DNA from: Stutzerimonas stutzeri
Lineage (GTDB): Bacteria; Pseudomonadota; Gammaproteobacteria; Pseudomonadales; Pseudomonadaceae
Length of the DNA: 64,000 nt
Reading direction: 5' to 3'
Assembly (NCBI RefSeq): GCF_002890915.1
Contig: NZ_POUT01000015.1
Location: forward strand, 31,776-95,775
Of this stretch, positions 1 to 8,180 are shown piece after piece (the stretch's first letter is position 1; each line of letters begins with the position of its first letter). The notes below the pieces were generated by a model. The model was not told the origin of the DNA, did not search any database, and saw only the letters and a list, made by a program, of their open reading frames with translations. The position numbers were made by a program, and so were the translations under genes.

Positions 1-555
1 CGCTCGACAGTGGCAGGCTTCGTCTTGTTCTTTTTGGGTTATTTGCTGTATCGGCGCATGTTTCTACTAGGGCTGGCGGTGCTGCTGTTGCTGGGGGGGC
101 TGTTGTATGGTTTGGGCGGTGATGAGCTGCTGCTGCGTCGTGGCTTCAGTTATCGCTTGGACATCTGGCAGGATGCTGGGTCGCGCCTGGTCAATCAATG
201 TGGCATCTGGCTCGGCTGTGGTGCCGATGAGTATCGATTCTTGGGTCGGTTCGAACATCCACATAGTGGCTACTTCGCCATGCTCTACCGCAATGGGCTA
301 TTAGGTGGCGTGTTGTTCAGCCTGTTTGCATTGCTGTGGCTAAATTACGCATGGCGTGCCCGCTCGCGTTGGCTATTGCTGGCACTGCTTGGCTGGGGCA
401 GTTTGCTGACAACCAGTAATGGCGTGTTGACTTCGCCGCAACCGTTATGGATTTATTTCTGGCTGCCTGTGTTTATGGCTGTGCTGGATGGTCAGCGCAG
501 CGCGGTACAGGAATATCTTCAGTCACGCCGTACTCGGCGCCCGGCGCAGAGTTGA
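1..555 (+). CDS. waaL: O-antigen ligase family protein, 3' part only
   Basis: This open frame runs in from the left edge without a start, so only the C-terminal 184 residues are present. It has several hydrophobic segments and the periplasmic-loop signature seen in WaaL/O-antigen ligases: an R-x-D-x-W stretch (YRLDIW) followed about 40 residues later by HPHSGY. WaaL joins undecaprenyl-linked O-antigen or other polymer to lipid A-core in the periplasmic leaflet of the inner membrane. The neighbours (msbA, hldE, kinase-like genes) fit an LPS assembly locus. A related Wzy polymerase or other Wzy_C family ligase cannot be excluded from the C-terminus alone. The last 37 bases overlap the convergent gene on the other strand. 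Confidence 0.75.
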   Translation, partial: RSTVAGFVLFFLGYLLYRRMFLLGLAVLLLLGGLLYGLGGDELLLRRGFSYRLDIWQDAGSRLVNQCGIWLGCGADEYRFLGRFEHPHSGYFAMLYRNGLLGGVLFSLFALLWLNYAWRARSRWLLLALLGWGSLLTTSNGVLTSPQPLWIYFWLPVFMAVLDGQRSAVQEYLQSRRTRRPAQS

Positions 556-1142
556 TAGTGCGCGATCAGGCTGTCGATGGGGAAATCCGTCAACTTGCGC
601 CGGCTCAGATAATGTTTCAGATGCCGGAAGTTGCGCTGCACCAGCCAGGGGCTGAGTGGCCGGCGTTTACATTGCAAATCCAGGATATCGATCAAGCCGT
701 GGCCGCCATCGGGTAACAGCAAGATATTGCCCAAGTGGAGGGAGCGAAAATAGATGCCGCTACGATGAAGTTGATAAATAAAACTGGCAAGCGAGGGCAG
801 TAGCTGTTCTGCATGTTGTGGGGCTTGAAGATACAGCTGTTCGATGGATTGCCCGGGAAGCGGCCGATAGAGGCAGGCACTGAGTCCTGTTTGGCGATTC
901 AACCAGAGCTGCTCCAGTACCTCGGGGACTGGTACGCCGGCTAAGCGTAGACGCTCGGCATTGCAGGCGAAACGTGTAGCTGCGGGACGCAAACGTGCTA
1001 ACCAAGGTTGCCGCCGGGTATGAAAAATCTTCAAAAACAGCCCATTCTCCAGTGCGACTACCTTTGGCCCCCGGGCATCTTTCTCCAGCACCTTGCCGCT
1101 GGCCAGCCAGCTTTCCAATTCCCGCGCTGTTACAATCCGCAT
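519..1142 (-). CDS. WaaP/Kdo-kinase-like LPS kinase family protein
   Basis: A 207-residue protein with a reduced protein-kinase-like core. It has a Lys in a VALENGLFLKIF strand, a catalytic-loop-like HLGNILLL near residue 140, and the metal-binding Asp region LIDILDL shortly after. The family (Kdo/WaaP, also called lipopolysaccharide kinase) phosphorylates core sugars or acts on small molecules; which substrate applies here cannot be told. The ATG is preceded by AGAGGAAC at good spacing. The gene diverges from msbA with only 33 bp between the two starts, so their promoters overlap. It converges on and overlaps the O-antigen ligase. A kinase of this kind sits between waaL and msbA in P. aeruginosa (remembered as PA4998). 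Confidence 0.7.
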   Translation of the reverse strand: MRIVTARELESWLASGKVLEKDARGPKVVALENGLFLKIFHTRRQPWLARLRPAATRFACNAERLRLAGVPVPEVLEQLWLNRQTGLSACLYRPLPGQSIEQLYLQAPQHAEQLLPSLASFIYQLHRSGIYFRSLHLGNILLLPDGGHGLIDILDLQCKRRPLSPWLVQRNFRHLKHYLSRRKLTDFPIDSLIAHYQLCAGRRVRRD

Positions 1143-1175
1143 CTTGTTCCTCTAGCCATTTCATGGGGCCGCCGC

Positions 1176-2975
1176 ATGGCCAATTCTACCCAGCAATCCA
1201 GTGTGAAAGTGTATTTACGGTTGCTGCGTTACGTCATTCCCTACTGGGGCCTGTTCGCCATCAGCCTGCTTGGCTTCCTGATCTTCGCCTCTACTCAACC
1301 GATGCTCGGTTACATCCTCAAGTTTTTCGTCGATGGCCTGAACAACCCGGACGCCAGTTTTTTCGCGCAGGTCCCTTATCTTCAAGACCAGGCCTGGTTG
1401 GCGGAGCTGAAGCTGCTGCAGGCGGTGCCGCTGCTGATCGTGCTCATCGCTCTGATGCAGGGCATCGGCTCGTTTCTCGGCAACTATTTTCTGGCCAGGG
1501 TCTCACTAGGTTTGGTGCATGACCTGCGTGTCGCGCTGTTCAACAACATGCTGACACTGCCCAATCGCTACTTCGACAGCCACAACTCCGGCCACCTGAT
1601 TTCGCGCATCACCTACAACGTGACGATGGTGACGGGGGCGGCCACCGATGCGATCAAGGTGGTGGTGCGCGAAGGGATGACAGTGATCTTCCTGTTCGCC
1701 ACGTTGCTTTGGATGAATTGGAAGCTGACCATGGTGATGGTGGCAATCCTGCCGGTCATCGGGGTGATGGTGACCAGCGCCAGCAAGAAGTTCCGCAAGC
1801 AGAGCAAGAAGATCCAGGTCGCGATGGGCGATGTCACTCATGTCGCCTCCGAGACCATTCAGGGTTATCGGGTGGTGCGCAGCTTCGGCGGCGAGGCTTA
1901 CGAGCAGGCTCGCTTTCTCGACGCCAGCCTGGACAATACCGGTAAGCAGCTGCGTATGGTCAAGACCAACGCGGTCTATACGCCGACGCTGCAACTGGTG
2001 ATCTACAGCGCCATGGCCGTGCTGATGTTCCTGGTGCTGTTCATGCGTGGTGATGCGTCAGCCGGCGATCTGGTGGCGTACATCACATTGGCGGGGCTGC
2101 TACCCAAGCCGATCAGGCAGCTTTCGGAGGTGAGTTCCACGATCCAGAAAGGCGTTTCTGGGGCCGAGAGCATCTTCGAGCAACTGGATGAGACGCCCGA
2201 GATCGACAGCGGGACGCTTGAGCGTGAGCGCGTTGCCGGGCGCCTGGAAATCAATGGCTTGAGTTTCGTTTACCCCGGTACCGACAAGCAGGTGCTGCAC
2301 GATATCAGCTTCACCGCCGAGCCAGGCCAGATGGTAGCGTTGGTCGGGCGCTCGGGCTCGGGCAAGTCGACCCTGGCCAACCTCATTCCGCGTTTCTACC
2401 ACCATGATCGGGGGCAGATATTGCTGGATGGCGCGGAGATCGAAGACTACAGGCTGCGTAATCTGCGCCGGCATATTGCGCTGGTTACTCAGCAGGTCAC
2501 GTTGTTCAACGATACGGTCGCCAACAATATCGCCTATGGCGATCTCGCAGGCGCGCCGATCGAGGATATCCGCCGGGCAGCCCAGGCAGCCTATGCCGAT
2601 GAGTTCATCGAGCAAATGCCACAGGGTTACCAGACCCAGGTCGGTGAGAATGGTGTGCTGCTTTCCGGCGGCCAGCGTCAGCGTCTGGCGATCGCCCGCG
2701 CGCTGTTGAAGGATGCGCCGGTGCTGATTCTGGATGAGGCGACTTCGGCGCTGGATACCGAGTCCGAACGGCATATCCAGGGCGCGCTGGATCATGTGAT
2801 GACGGGGCGCACCACGCTGGTCATCGCTCATCGTCTGAGCACCATCGAGAAGGCTGATCTCATCCTGGTCATGGAGCAGGGGCGTATCGTCGAACGCGGT
2901 ACGCACGCCGAATTGCTCGCAGCCAATGGTGCCTACGCCAAATTGCACGAAACGCAGTTCAAGGATGAGCCCTGA
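1176..2975 (+). CDS. msbA: Lipid A export ATP-binding/permease protein MsbA
   Basis: A 599-residue half-size ABC exporter. It flips core-lipid A across the inner membrane at the cost of ATP. The N-terminal half holds six membrane segments. The C-terminal ATPase has Walker A GRSGSGKST near residue 391, the signature LSGGQ near 496, Walker B LILDEATSALD near 518 and the switch His near 552. Length and layout are standard for MsbA. The frame is open further upstream, but the ATG giving MANSTQQS was chosen because it lies just after the divergent kinase start and begins right before the first membrane helix. hldE, mig-14 and dnpA downstream keep the gene in an LPS setting. Confidence 0.95.
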   Translation: MANSTQQSSVKVYLRLLRYVIPYWGLFAISLLGFLIFASTQPMLGYILKFFVDGLNNPDASFFAQVPYLQDQAWLAELKLLQAVPLLIVLIALMQGIGSFLGNYFLARVSLGLVHDLRVALFNNMLTLPNRYFDSHNSGHLISRITYNVTMVTGAATDAIKVVVREGMTVIFLFATLLWMNWKLTMVMVAILPVIGVMVTSASKKFRKQSKKIQVAMGDVTHVASETIQGYRVVRSFGGEAYEQARFLDASLDNTGKQLRMVKTNAVYTPTLQLVIYSAMAVLMFLVLFMRGDASAGDLVAYITLAGLLPKPIRQLSEVSSTIQKGVSGAESIFEQLDETPEIDSGTLERERVAGRLEINGLSFVYPGTDKQVLHDISFTAEPGQMVALVGRSGSGKSTLANLIPRFYHHDRGQILLDGAEIEDYRLRNLRRHIALVTQQVTLFNDTVANNIAYGDLAGAPIEDIRRAAQAAYADEFIEQMPQGYQTQVGENGVLLSGGQRQRLAIARALLKDAPVLILDEATSALDTESERHIQGALDHVMTGRTTLVIAHRLSTIEKADLILVMEQGRIVERGTHAELLAANGAYAKLHETQFKDEP

Positions 2976-2999
2976 GCTCACGAAATGGAGAGTACCGTC

Positions 3000-3680
3000 A
3001 TGAGCCGGGAGAAAGAACTCGAACGCTGGCTTGCCGTTCCGGGCGAATGGGTCGAGCCGCCGAATGAGCGGCGGGGTGGGCTCAGCGGTGTTCAACGCAT
3101 ATACGGCCACGATGGCCAGCTACTCTATCGCAAACAGCAGACCGGCCATGTCTACCGTAGTCTGAGTAGACCCTTGGGCTATCCCACCGTGATGCGTGAG
3201 CAGGATGCGCTGATGCACTGTCGACGGCTGGGGGTGCCGGTGCCTGCTCTGGTCTTTGCCGGCTGCCGTAAGCGGGAGGGCGTCTGGCAGGCGGTCTTGC
3301 TCACGGAGGGGCTTGAAGGCTTTGAGAGTCTGGAGGATTGCTATCGGCGAAAGGCCGAACAGTGTTGGGGGGAGGTGCTGCATCTGCAGATTATTCGCGA
3401 AGTTGGCCGGGTGATCGGGCTCTTGAACGCAGCATGCCGCCAGCATGGCTGCCTTTATCTGAAGCACGTTTTCGTCAACGTCAGTGAGGGAGCCTTCCAG
3501 GTTGCGCTGATAGATCTGGAAAAGAGCCGTATCCGCCTGAGCCGGTTCCAGGCTGCACGTCATGATCTGAGTCAGATCGCTCGCCGCTCCGGCTGGAAGA
3601 GTGAACGCTGGGCGGCCTTTATCGAGGGATATCGTCAAAGTTTCGCACGACCCTTACCTCGCTTCAGGGGGCGCGAATGA
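3000..3680 (+). CDS. InaA/WaaP-type kinase-like protein
   Basis: A 226-residue protein of the lipopolysaccharide kinase/InaA superfamily. A catalytic-loop-like block HGCLYLKHVFVN is followed by the metal-site block ALIDLEKSR. The N-terminal part carries strands with LLYRKQQTGHVYRS typical of InaA relatives. An ATG lies 15 bases upstream, but GGAG at 2987-2990 sits 9 bases before the ATG at 3000, so the shorter start is preferred. The gene follows msbA by 24 bp and overlaps the mig-14 start by four bases, so the three are probably cotranscribed and coupled. The substrate is unknown; a core-sugar phosphate acceptor is an inference from context. Confidence 0.7.
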   Translation: MSREKELERWLAVPGEWVEPPNERRGGLSGVQRIYGHDGQLLYRKQQTGHVYRSLSRPLGYPTVMREQDALMHCRRLGVPVPALVFAGCRKREGVWQAVLLTEGLEGFESLEDCYRRKAEQCWGEVLHLQIIREVGRVIGLLNAACRQHGCLYLKHVFVNVSEGAFQVALIDLEKSRIRLSRFQAARHDLSQIARRSGWKSERWAAFIEGYRQSFARPLPRFRGRE

Positions 3681-4576
3681 CATTGCATCCATGGCGTGCC
3701 TGGCGCGAACGCGGTTGGCAGGTTATCGATGCGACCACCTATCGGCAGGTGTGGCAACGTTTCGGCGGCAGCGTGGCGACCCATCCTGATGTGATCGAGC
3801 GGCTGGCCGGGCTGGCGCAAATTCCGGTGCGATACCTGGGGTGGGAGCAAAATGGCGGGCTGGTTGCAGCGGTGCCGTGCTGGGGGCGGCATCTGGCCCT
3901 GTCCAAGGAAGTGCTGAAGAAGCGTGGCAAGCGCGGATTGTTCGACCTGGGCAATGCCGAGATCATCCTGCCGCTGGCCGAGGAGGCCCGCGTGCCGGTA
4001 CGCCAGCGTCTGCGCTATGTTTCCGAGCTCAATGCCGGGCGCATCGCCATTCTGCGCAAGCAGCCCGAGGGCCTGGCGCTGGCGCGCCAGCCTGAGGATT
4101 ATTCGAAGAAATTCCGCTACAACCTGCGTCGCGAGCAGCGTCTGTTCGAAGAGGCGGGCGGCGAGGTGCGTCCGCTGGCGGAGTTCACCCCCGTCGAGCT
4201 GGCCGCCATCTATACCGACCTGTTCGAGCGCCGCTGGGGCTTCGAGGTGCCAGGCAAGTCCCACCTGATCGAGGTATTCGGCCTGTTGCAGGATTTCCTG
4301 CGTGGCTCGTTGCTGATGCTGGACGGTTTTCCCGTGGCCGTTCAGGTGCTGTACAGGGTCGAGTCGTTAGGCTGGATCAGCTATGAGTACATCAATGGTG
4401 GTGTCGACCCCCGCACCCATCATTTCAGCCCCGGCAGCGTTCTCAGCTTCATCAATACCCAGGCCGCCTGGGCGGATGCGCGGAGCCTGGGCAAACCCCT
4501 GCGTTATTCCTTCGGCCGAGCCGATTGCGAATACAAGGACCGCTGGTGCCATCGTGTGCCGGTATACCAGTCATGA
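3677..4576 (+). CDS. mig-14: Mig-14 family antimicrobial-peptide resistance protein
   Basis: A 299-residue protein matching the Mig-14 family as remembered. It has an N-terminal half with a YSKKFRYNLRREQRLFEEAGG block and a C-terminal acetyltransferase-like half with YEYINGGVDPRTHHFSPGSV and SFGRADCEYKDRW. In Salmonella and P. aeruginosa, Mig-14 is an inner-membrane-associated protein needed for tolerance of antimicrobial peptides; its chemistry is not settled. The start overlaps the upstream stop (ATGA), with AGGGGG as a strong ribosome site. The next gene, dnpA, is also next to mig-14 in the LPS-core region of P. aeruginosa (remembered as PA5002-PA5003). Confidence 0.8.
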   Translation: MTLHPWRAWRERGWQVIDATTYRQVWQRFGGSVATHPDVIERLAGLAQIPVRYLGWEQNGGLVAAVPCWGRHLALSKEVLKKRGKRGLFDLGNAEIILPLAEEARVPVRQRLRYVSELNAGRIAILRKQPEGLALARQPEDYSKKFRYNLRREQRLFEEAGGEVRPLAEFTPVELAAIYTDLFERRWGFEVPGKSHLIEVFGLLQDFLRGSLLMLDGFPVAVQVLYRVESLGWISYEYINGGVDPRTHHFSPGSVLSFINTQAAWADARSLGKPLRYSFGRADCEYKDRWCHRVPVYQS

Positions 4577-4586
4577 TCAGGCTCCT

Positions 4587-6017
4587 ATGTCCAATCGCAA
4601 GCAAGAGTTGTTGAAGCGTCACCGTCGTAACAAGCGTCTAGTGCTTTCTCTTGCTGTCCTTGTCATGGCGGCGTTCTTGGACAACAGCGTCGTCAATATC
4701 GGCCCCTGGTGGGTGGCGCCCTTGCTGGCGCTGGCATTCTGGCTGATCCACGAGGCCTGGTTCGCCGATCACTTGTTCTATTCACCCACGGAATCCTATG
4801 AGTACGCCTTCCCGCCGGGGACTCCCAGCCTGCCGATCGAAATCGTGGCGGGCGTGCCGAGGTCAGCGACCGGGACTGCTCTGCCTGCCGGCAGTGAAAC
4901 CCTGATCCTGAAGGTGAGGGTGCGCAGCACCTGGCTTGGTTGTTTGTTCGATCCGCGCATCCACATAGACGGGCCGGGTCTGGCTGACCGGCAGGATTTC
5001 GAACGGCGCTGCAGTGGCTGGCGTTACCTGAACCTTTCTGGCTGCGAAGCTGCACTGAACGCCGGGACGATCCGGCTGCGGGGACGTTTCCTGCGTATGG
5101 CGCCAGAGGCAGAACTCTATTGCTTCAGCAATCCGGACTATGCACAGCGTCGAGCGATGATCATCGCCCCCCATGCCGACGATGCGGAGCTCGCGGCGTT
5201 CGGTTTCTACAGTCGCTGCCGTGAAGTTTCCATCGTGACGCTCACCCAAGGAGAGATCGAGGCCAGGTACTACCGCAGATTGGGGCTCGATAAGGAGGGT
5301 GCCGCCCGTTTGAAAGGTCGCCTGCGCGCCTGGAACAGCCTGGCCGTACCCTTGTGGGGTGGCGTGCATGGACACGACTGCCTGCAGCTCGGTTACTACT
5401 GCCTGCGCCTGGCGGAAATGCGGGCCAGCCCGGATCAGGCTTTCGGCTCGCTGGAGTCGGGGGAGCGGGATATCCGCAATGTACGCCGGCTCAATGAGCG
5501 CCCCTTGCCGGGCGATCGCGACGGTGCTTCCAGCTGGAAGAACCTGATTGCCGATCTGGTCTGCCTGCTGGAACACTACCGCCCGGAGGTATTACTGGTC
5601 CCCCATCCCGAGCTCGATCCCCACGCGGACCATGTGCATGCGACGATCGCCGTCGATGAAGCCATCGGGTGCTCCAATTGGAAGCCGGCCGTCCAGCTCC
5701 TCTACGCTAACCATCTGTATGACAACGATCGCTGGCCCATGGGGCCGGCCGATCATGGCGTGGCACTCCCGCCTGTGTTCGGTACGTTGCCGTCGCATGC
5801 TCTCTGGAGCCCGCAGCTTTCGCCGGAAACCTGCCTGGACAAAGCCATGGCGCTGGCCATGCAGCATGATCTGCAGGTTCCCTTGCCTTTGAAGAAGCGC
5901 ATCCGCCGGCATATCCAGCGCATTCTGATTGGCCGCCGCTGGCCTACCACGGGCAACGATGAGTTCTTCCGCAAGGCCGTGCGTCGGCACGAGCTGTTCT
6001 GGGTGCGCAAGCTGTAG
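4587..6017 (+). CDS. dnpA: PIG-L family de-N-acetylase DnpA
   Basis: A 476-residue protein. Two hydrophobic segments near residues 12-50 anchor it in the membrane. A globular region follows, and then a LmbE/PIG-L deacetylase domain with the zinc motif PHADDAE at about residues 194-200 and the second motif HPELDPHADHVH near 340. PIG-L enzymes remove acetyl from N-acetylated sugars. DnpA of P. aeruginosa is linked to fluoroquinolone tolerance (persistence) and lies in the LPS-core cluster; its native substrate is not established. The ATG at 4587 is chosen because it follows the mig-14 stop by 10 bp. An 87-bp gap separates it from hldE. Confidence 0.82.
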   Translation: MSNRKQELLKRHRRNKRLVLSLAVLVMAAFLDNSVVNIGPWWVAPLLALAFWLIHEAWFADHLFYSPTESYEYAFPPGTPSLPIEIVAGVPRSATGTALPAGSETLILKVRVRSTWLGCLFDPRIHIDGPGLADRQDFERRCSGWRYLNLSGCEAALNAGTIRLRGRFLRMAPEAELYCFSNPDYAQRRAMIIAPHADDAELAAFGFYSRCREVSIVTLTQGEIEARYYRRLGLDKEGAARLKGRLRAWNSLAVPLWGGVHGHDCLQLGYYCLRLAEMRASPDQAFGSLESGERDIRNVRRLNERPLPGDRDGASSWKNLIADLVCLLEHYRPEVLLVPHPELDPHADHVHATIAVDEAIGCSNWKPAVQLLYANHLYDNDRWPMGPADHGVALPPVFGTLPSHALWSPQLSPETCLDKAMALAMQHDLQVPLPLKKRIRRHIQRILIGRRWPTTGNDEFFRKAVRRHELFWVRKL

Positions 6018-6104
6018 CCGTAGTTGGCCGCGTGTCCCTGCTGCCTGGCGCTCGGCTCTCGCATGTTATGATCGCTGCCGTTTCTCTTCCTCTCCGGAGC
6101 CCCC

Positions 6105-7526
6105 ATGAAGCTGACCATGCCCCGTTTCGACCAAGCCCCCGTTCTGGTGGTGGGCGATGTCATGCTCGATCGCTACTGGCATGGCGGTACGTCGCGGATT
6201 TCGCCGGAGGCGCCGGTGCCGGTGGTCAAGGTCGAGCAGATCGAGGATCGTCCCGGTGGCGCGGCCAACGTGGCGTTGAACATCGCTGCGCTGGGCGCTC
6301 CCGCTTCGCTGGTGGGGGTGGCTGGTGAGGATGAGGCGCGCCAGAGCCTGGCCGACAGCCTCGCTGCGGCGGGTGTGCGGGCACATTTCCAGTGCCTCGA
6401 GCACCAGCCGACCATCGTCAAGCTACGGGTGATGAGCCGTCACCAGCAACTGCTGCGCATGGATTTCGAAGAGCCATTCGATACCGATCCGGATGCCTTG
6501 CTCGCTGAGGTGGAAAGCCTGCTGGCCGGGGTCAAGGTGCTGGTGCTGTCCGACTATGGCAAGGGTGCGCTGAAGAATCACCAGGCACTGATCCAGGCGG
6601 CTCGCCGCCGTGGCATTCCGGTGCTGGCCGATCCCAAGGGCAAGGATTTCGAGATTTACCGTGGTGCCTCGCTGATCACACCCAACCTTGGCGAATTCGA
6701 GGCGATCGTCGGGCATTGTACCGACGAGGCCGAGCTGGTGACCAAGGGCGCCGAGCTGATGCGCCAGCTGGAGCTGGGCGCATTGCTGGTGACCCGCGGT
6801 GAGCATGGCATGACCCTGCTGCGCCCCGGGCATGCACCGCTGCACCTGCCGGCGCGGGCGCGCGAGGTCTTCGACGTGACCGGTGCCGGCGACACGGTGA
6901 TTTCCACGCTCGCCGCCTCCCTGGCCGCCGGCGAGGAACTGCCGCAGGCGGTGGCGCTGGCCAATCTGGCCGCCGGCATCGTGGTCGGCAAGCTCGGCAC
7001 TGCCGCTATCAGCGCACCGGAGTTGCGCCGTGCGGTACAGCGCGAGGAGGGCTCCGAGCGCGGCGTGATGACCGTCGAGCAGTTGCTGACCGTCGTCGGG
7101 GACGCCCGCGCGCAGGGCGAGAAGATCGTCTTCACCAACGGCTGCTTCGACATCCTGCATGCGGGGCACGTGACCTATCTCGAACAGGCGCACGCCCAGG
7201 GCGACCGGCTGATCGTCGCGGTCAACGACGATGGCTCGGTCAGCCGCCTGAAGGGCCCGGGGCGACCGATCAATTCGGTGGATCGCCGCATGGCGGTGCT
7301 GGCCGGTCTGGAAGCGGTGGACTGGGTGGTGTGCTTCGCCGAGGACACGCCGGAAAACCTGTTGGCCCAGGTCCGCCCCGATGTGTTGGTCAAGGGTGGC
7401 GACTACGGCGTCGACCAGGTGGTCGGGGCCGAGCTGGTCAAGGCCTATGGCGGCGTGGTGAAGGTGCTGGGGCTGGTGGAGAACAGCTCGACCACGGCCA
7501 TCGTCGAGAAGATTCGCAAGGCGTAG
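6105..7526 (+). CDS. hldE: Bifunctional heptose 7-P kinase / heptose 1-P adenylyltransferase
   Basis: A 473-residue two-domain enzyme that makes ADP-heptose for the LPS inner core. The N-terminal ribokinase-fold domain has RPGGAANVALN near residue 47 and the anion-hole motif GAGDT near 260. The C-terminal nucleotidyltransferase domain has FTNGCFDILHAGH near 343-355. The length matches fused HldE. A GGAG site lies five bases before the ATG. A weak TATGAT box at 6067-6072 could be its own promoter, without a convincing -35 element. The gene ends just before a repeat region. Confidence 0.96.
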   Translation: MKLTMPRFDQAPVLVVGDVMLDRYWHGGTSRISPEAPVPVVKVEQIEDRPGGAANVALNIAALGAPASLVGVAGEDEARQSLADSLAAAGVRAHFQCLEHQPTIVKLRVMSRHQQLLRMDFEEPFDTDPDALLAEVESLLAGVKVLVLSDYGKGALKNHQALIQAARRRGIPVLADPKGKDFEIYRGASLITPNLGEFEAIVGHCTDEAELVTKGAELMRQLELGALLVTRGEHGMTLLRPGHAPLHLPARAREVFDVTGAGDTVISTLAASLAAGEELPQAVALANLAAGIVVGKLGTAAISAPELRRAVQREEGSERGVMTVEQLLTVVGDARAQGEKIVFTNGCFDILHAGHVTYLEQAHAQGDRLIVAVNDDGSVSRLKGPGRPINSVDRRMAVLAGLEAVDWVVCFAEDTPENLLAQVRPDVLVKGGDYGVDQVVGAELVKAYGGVVKVLGLVENSSTTAIVEKIRKA

Positions 7527-7587
7527 GGCGGGTGAAACCCGTACTACGGCTACTGCTTTGTGAAAGGGCCCGCCCCGGGGCGATGCT

Positions 7588-7657
7588 CTTCAGACTTCAG
7601 ACTTCAGACTTCAGACTTCAGACTTCAGACTTCAGGCTTCAGGCTTCAGGCTTCAGG
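7588..7657. repeat. Pure 7-bp tandem array, CTTCAGA x6 then CTTCAGG x4
   Basis: Ten uninterrupted heptamers: six of CTTCAGA followed by four of CTTCAGG. The array abuts the GGGGCGATGCT end of a REP-like half on its left and runs into GGCAGTCCTGCG on its right. Seven-base periodicity and the lack of an upstream start signal argue against coding. Confidence 0.95.
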
Positions 7658-7813
7658 CCTTTGGCAGTCCTGCGACCTGTATCGCCGAGAGGGCGCGCCC
7701 ACTGGGTTCGGTGGTGCTCGCTGCTTTTGTGGGAGGCCGCGCCCGCTCCCGGCGGGTCTGCGGCATTCATCACATCCCCGTGGATTGCCCGGCCTCGGGG
7801 CGATGCTTTTGAG
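7658..7813. repeat. Degenerate REP-like doublet between two heptamer arrays
   Basis: Two inverted, GC-rich half-elements are recognisable. One reads CCTGTATCGCC-GAGAGGGCGCGCCCAC and the opposing one GTGGGAGGCCGCGCCCG, followed later by CCTCGGGGCGATGC. They match the halves of the better-preserved doublets at 12.1 and 13.7-14.1 kb but have drifted. The whole 7527-7913 interval holds only repeats; I see no gene in it. Confidence 0.6.
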
Positions 7814-7848
7814 CTTCAAGCTTCAAGCTTCAAGCTTCAAGCTTCAAG
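7814..7848. repeat. 7-bp tandem array, CTTCAAG x5
   Basis: Five perfect CTTCAAG units lie just after a GGGGCGATGCTTTTGAG REP end. They are followed by CGTCTGGCAGTCCCG, which resembles the start of the next REP unit. The unit differs by one base from those of the array 150 bp upstream. Confidence 0.95.
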
Positions 7849-7913
7849 CGTCTGGCAGTCCCGTGGCCTGCACTCGCCGCGTGCCTCGTATTGCAGCAGT
7901 CCCAGCATAGGTA

Positions 7914-8180
7914 TCAGCGCTGAGGCTTCGGCACGATGCCGACCTGCATGCCGAAGGGGCCGAATACGCTGTTCAGGGTGTGCACGGTCGGATTGGCTTC
8001 ATCGTGCTCCAACTGACGCAGAGCGCGCAGGGAGAGTTTGCACATCTGGGCGAACCTGGCCTGCTGCAGGCCGGTGATTTCCTTGCGGAGCCTGCGGACG
8101 GCTTGTCCGATGGTGATATCGCCGGATGCCAGTTGAGTCCGTATCTCCGTCAGGATGCGGTCGCGCTCTGTGATATCCAT
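7914..8180 (-). CDS. hipB: HipB-like Xre-family antitoxin / repressor
   Basis: An 88-residue helix-turn-helix protein. The HTH covers roughly residues 30-75, with LQQARFAQMCKLSLRALRQLEHDEANPTVHTLNSVF as the Xre/Cro core. HipB proteins bind HipA kinase and repress the operon. The ATG directly follows the stop of the hipA remnant (TGA then ATG), so the order is toxin first and antitoxin second, the reverse of E. coli hipBA. The frame looks intact while hipA is broken, which suggests the regulator outlived its partner. It is flanked by heptamer repeats. Confidence 0.75.
   Translation of the reverse strand: MDITERDRILTEIRTQLASGDITIGQAVRRLRKEITGLQQARFAQMCKLSLRALRQLEHDEANPTVHTLNSVFGPFGMQVGIVPKPQR

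Noticed and set aside
7588..7848. Tandem repeats as a CRISPR array
   Set aside because: The unit is seven bases with no spacers and there is no cas gene nearby.
7331..8077. Long frame running from hldE into the heptamer repeats
   Set aside because: It is out of frame with hldE and encodes repeat peptides, with no start signal.
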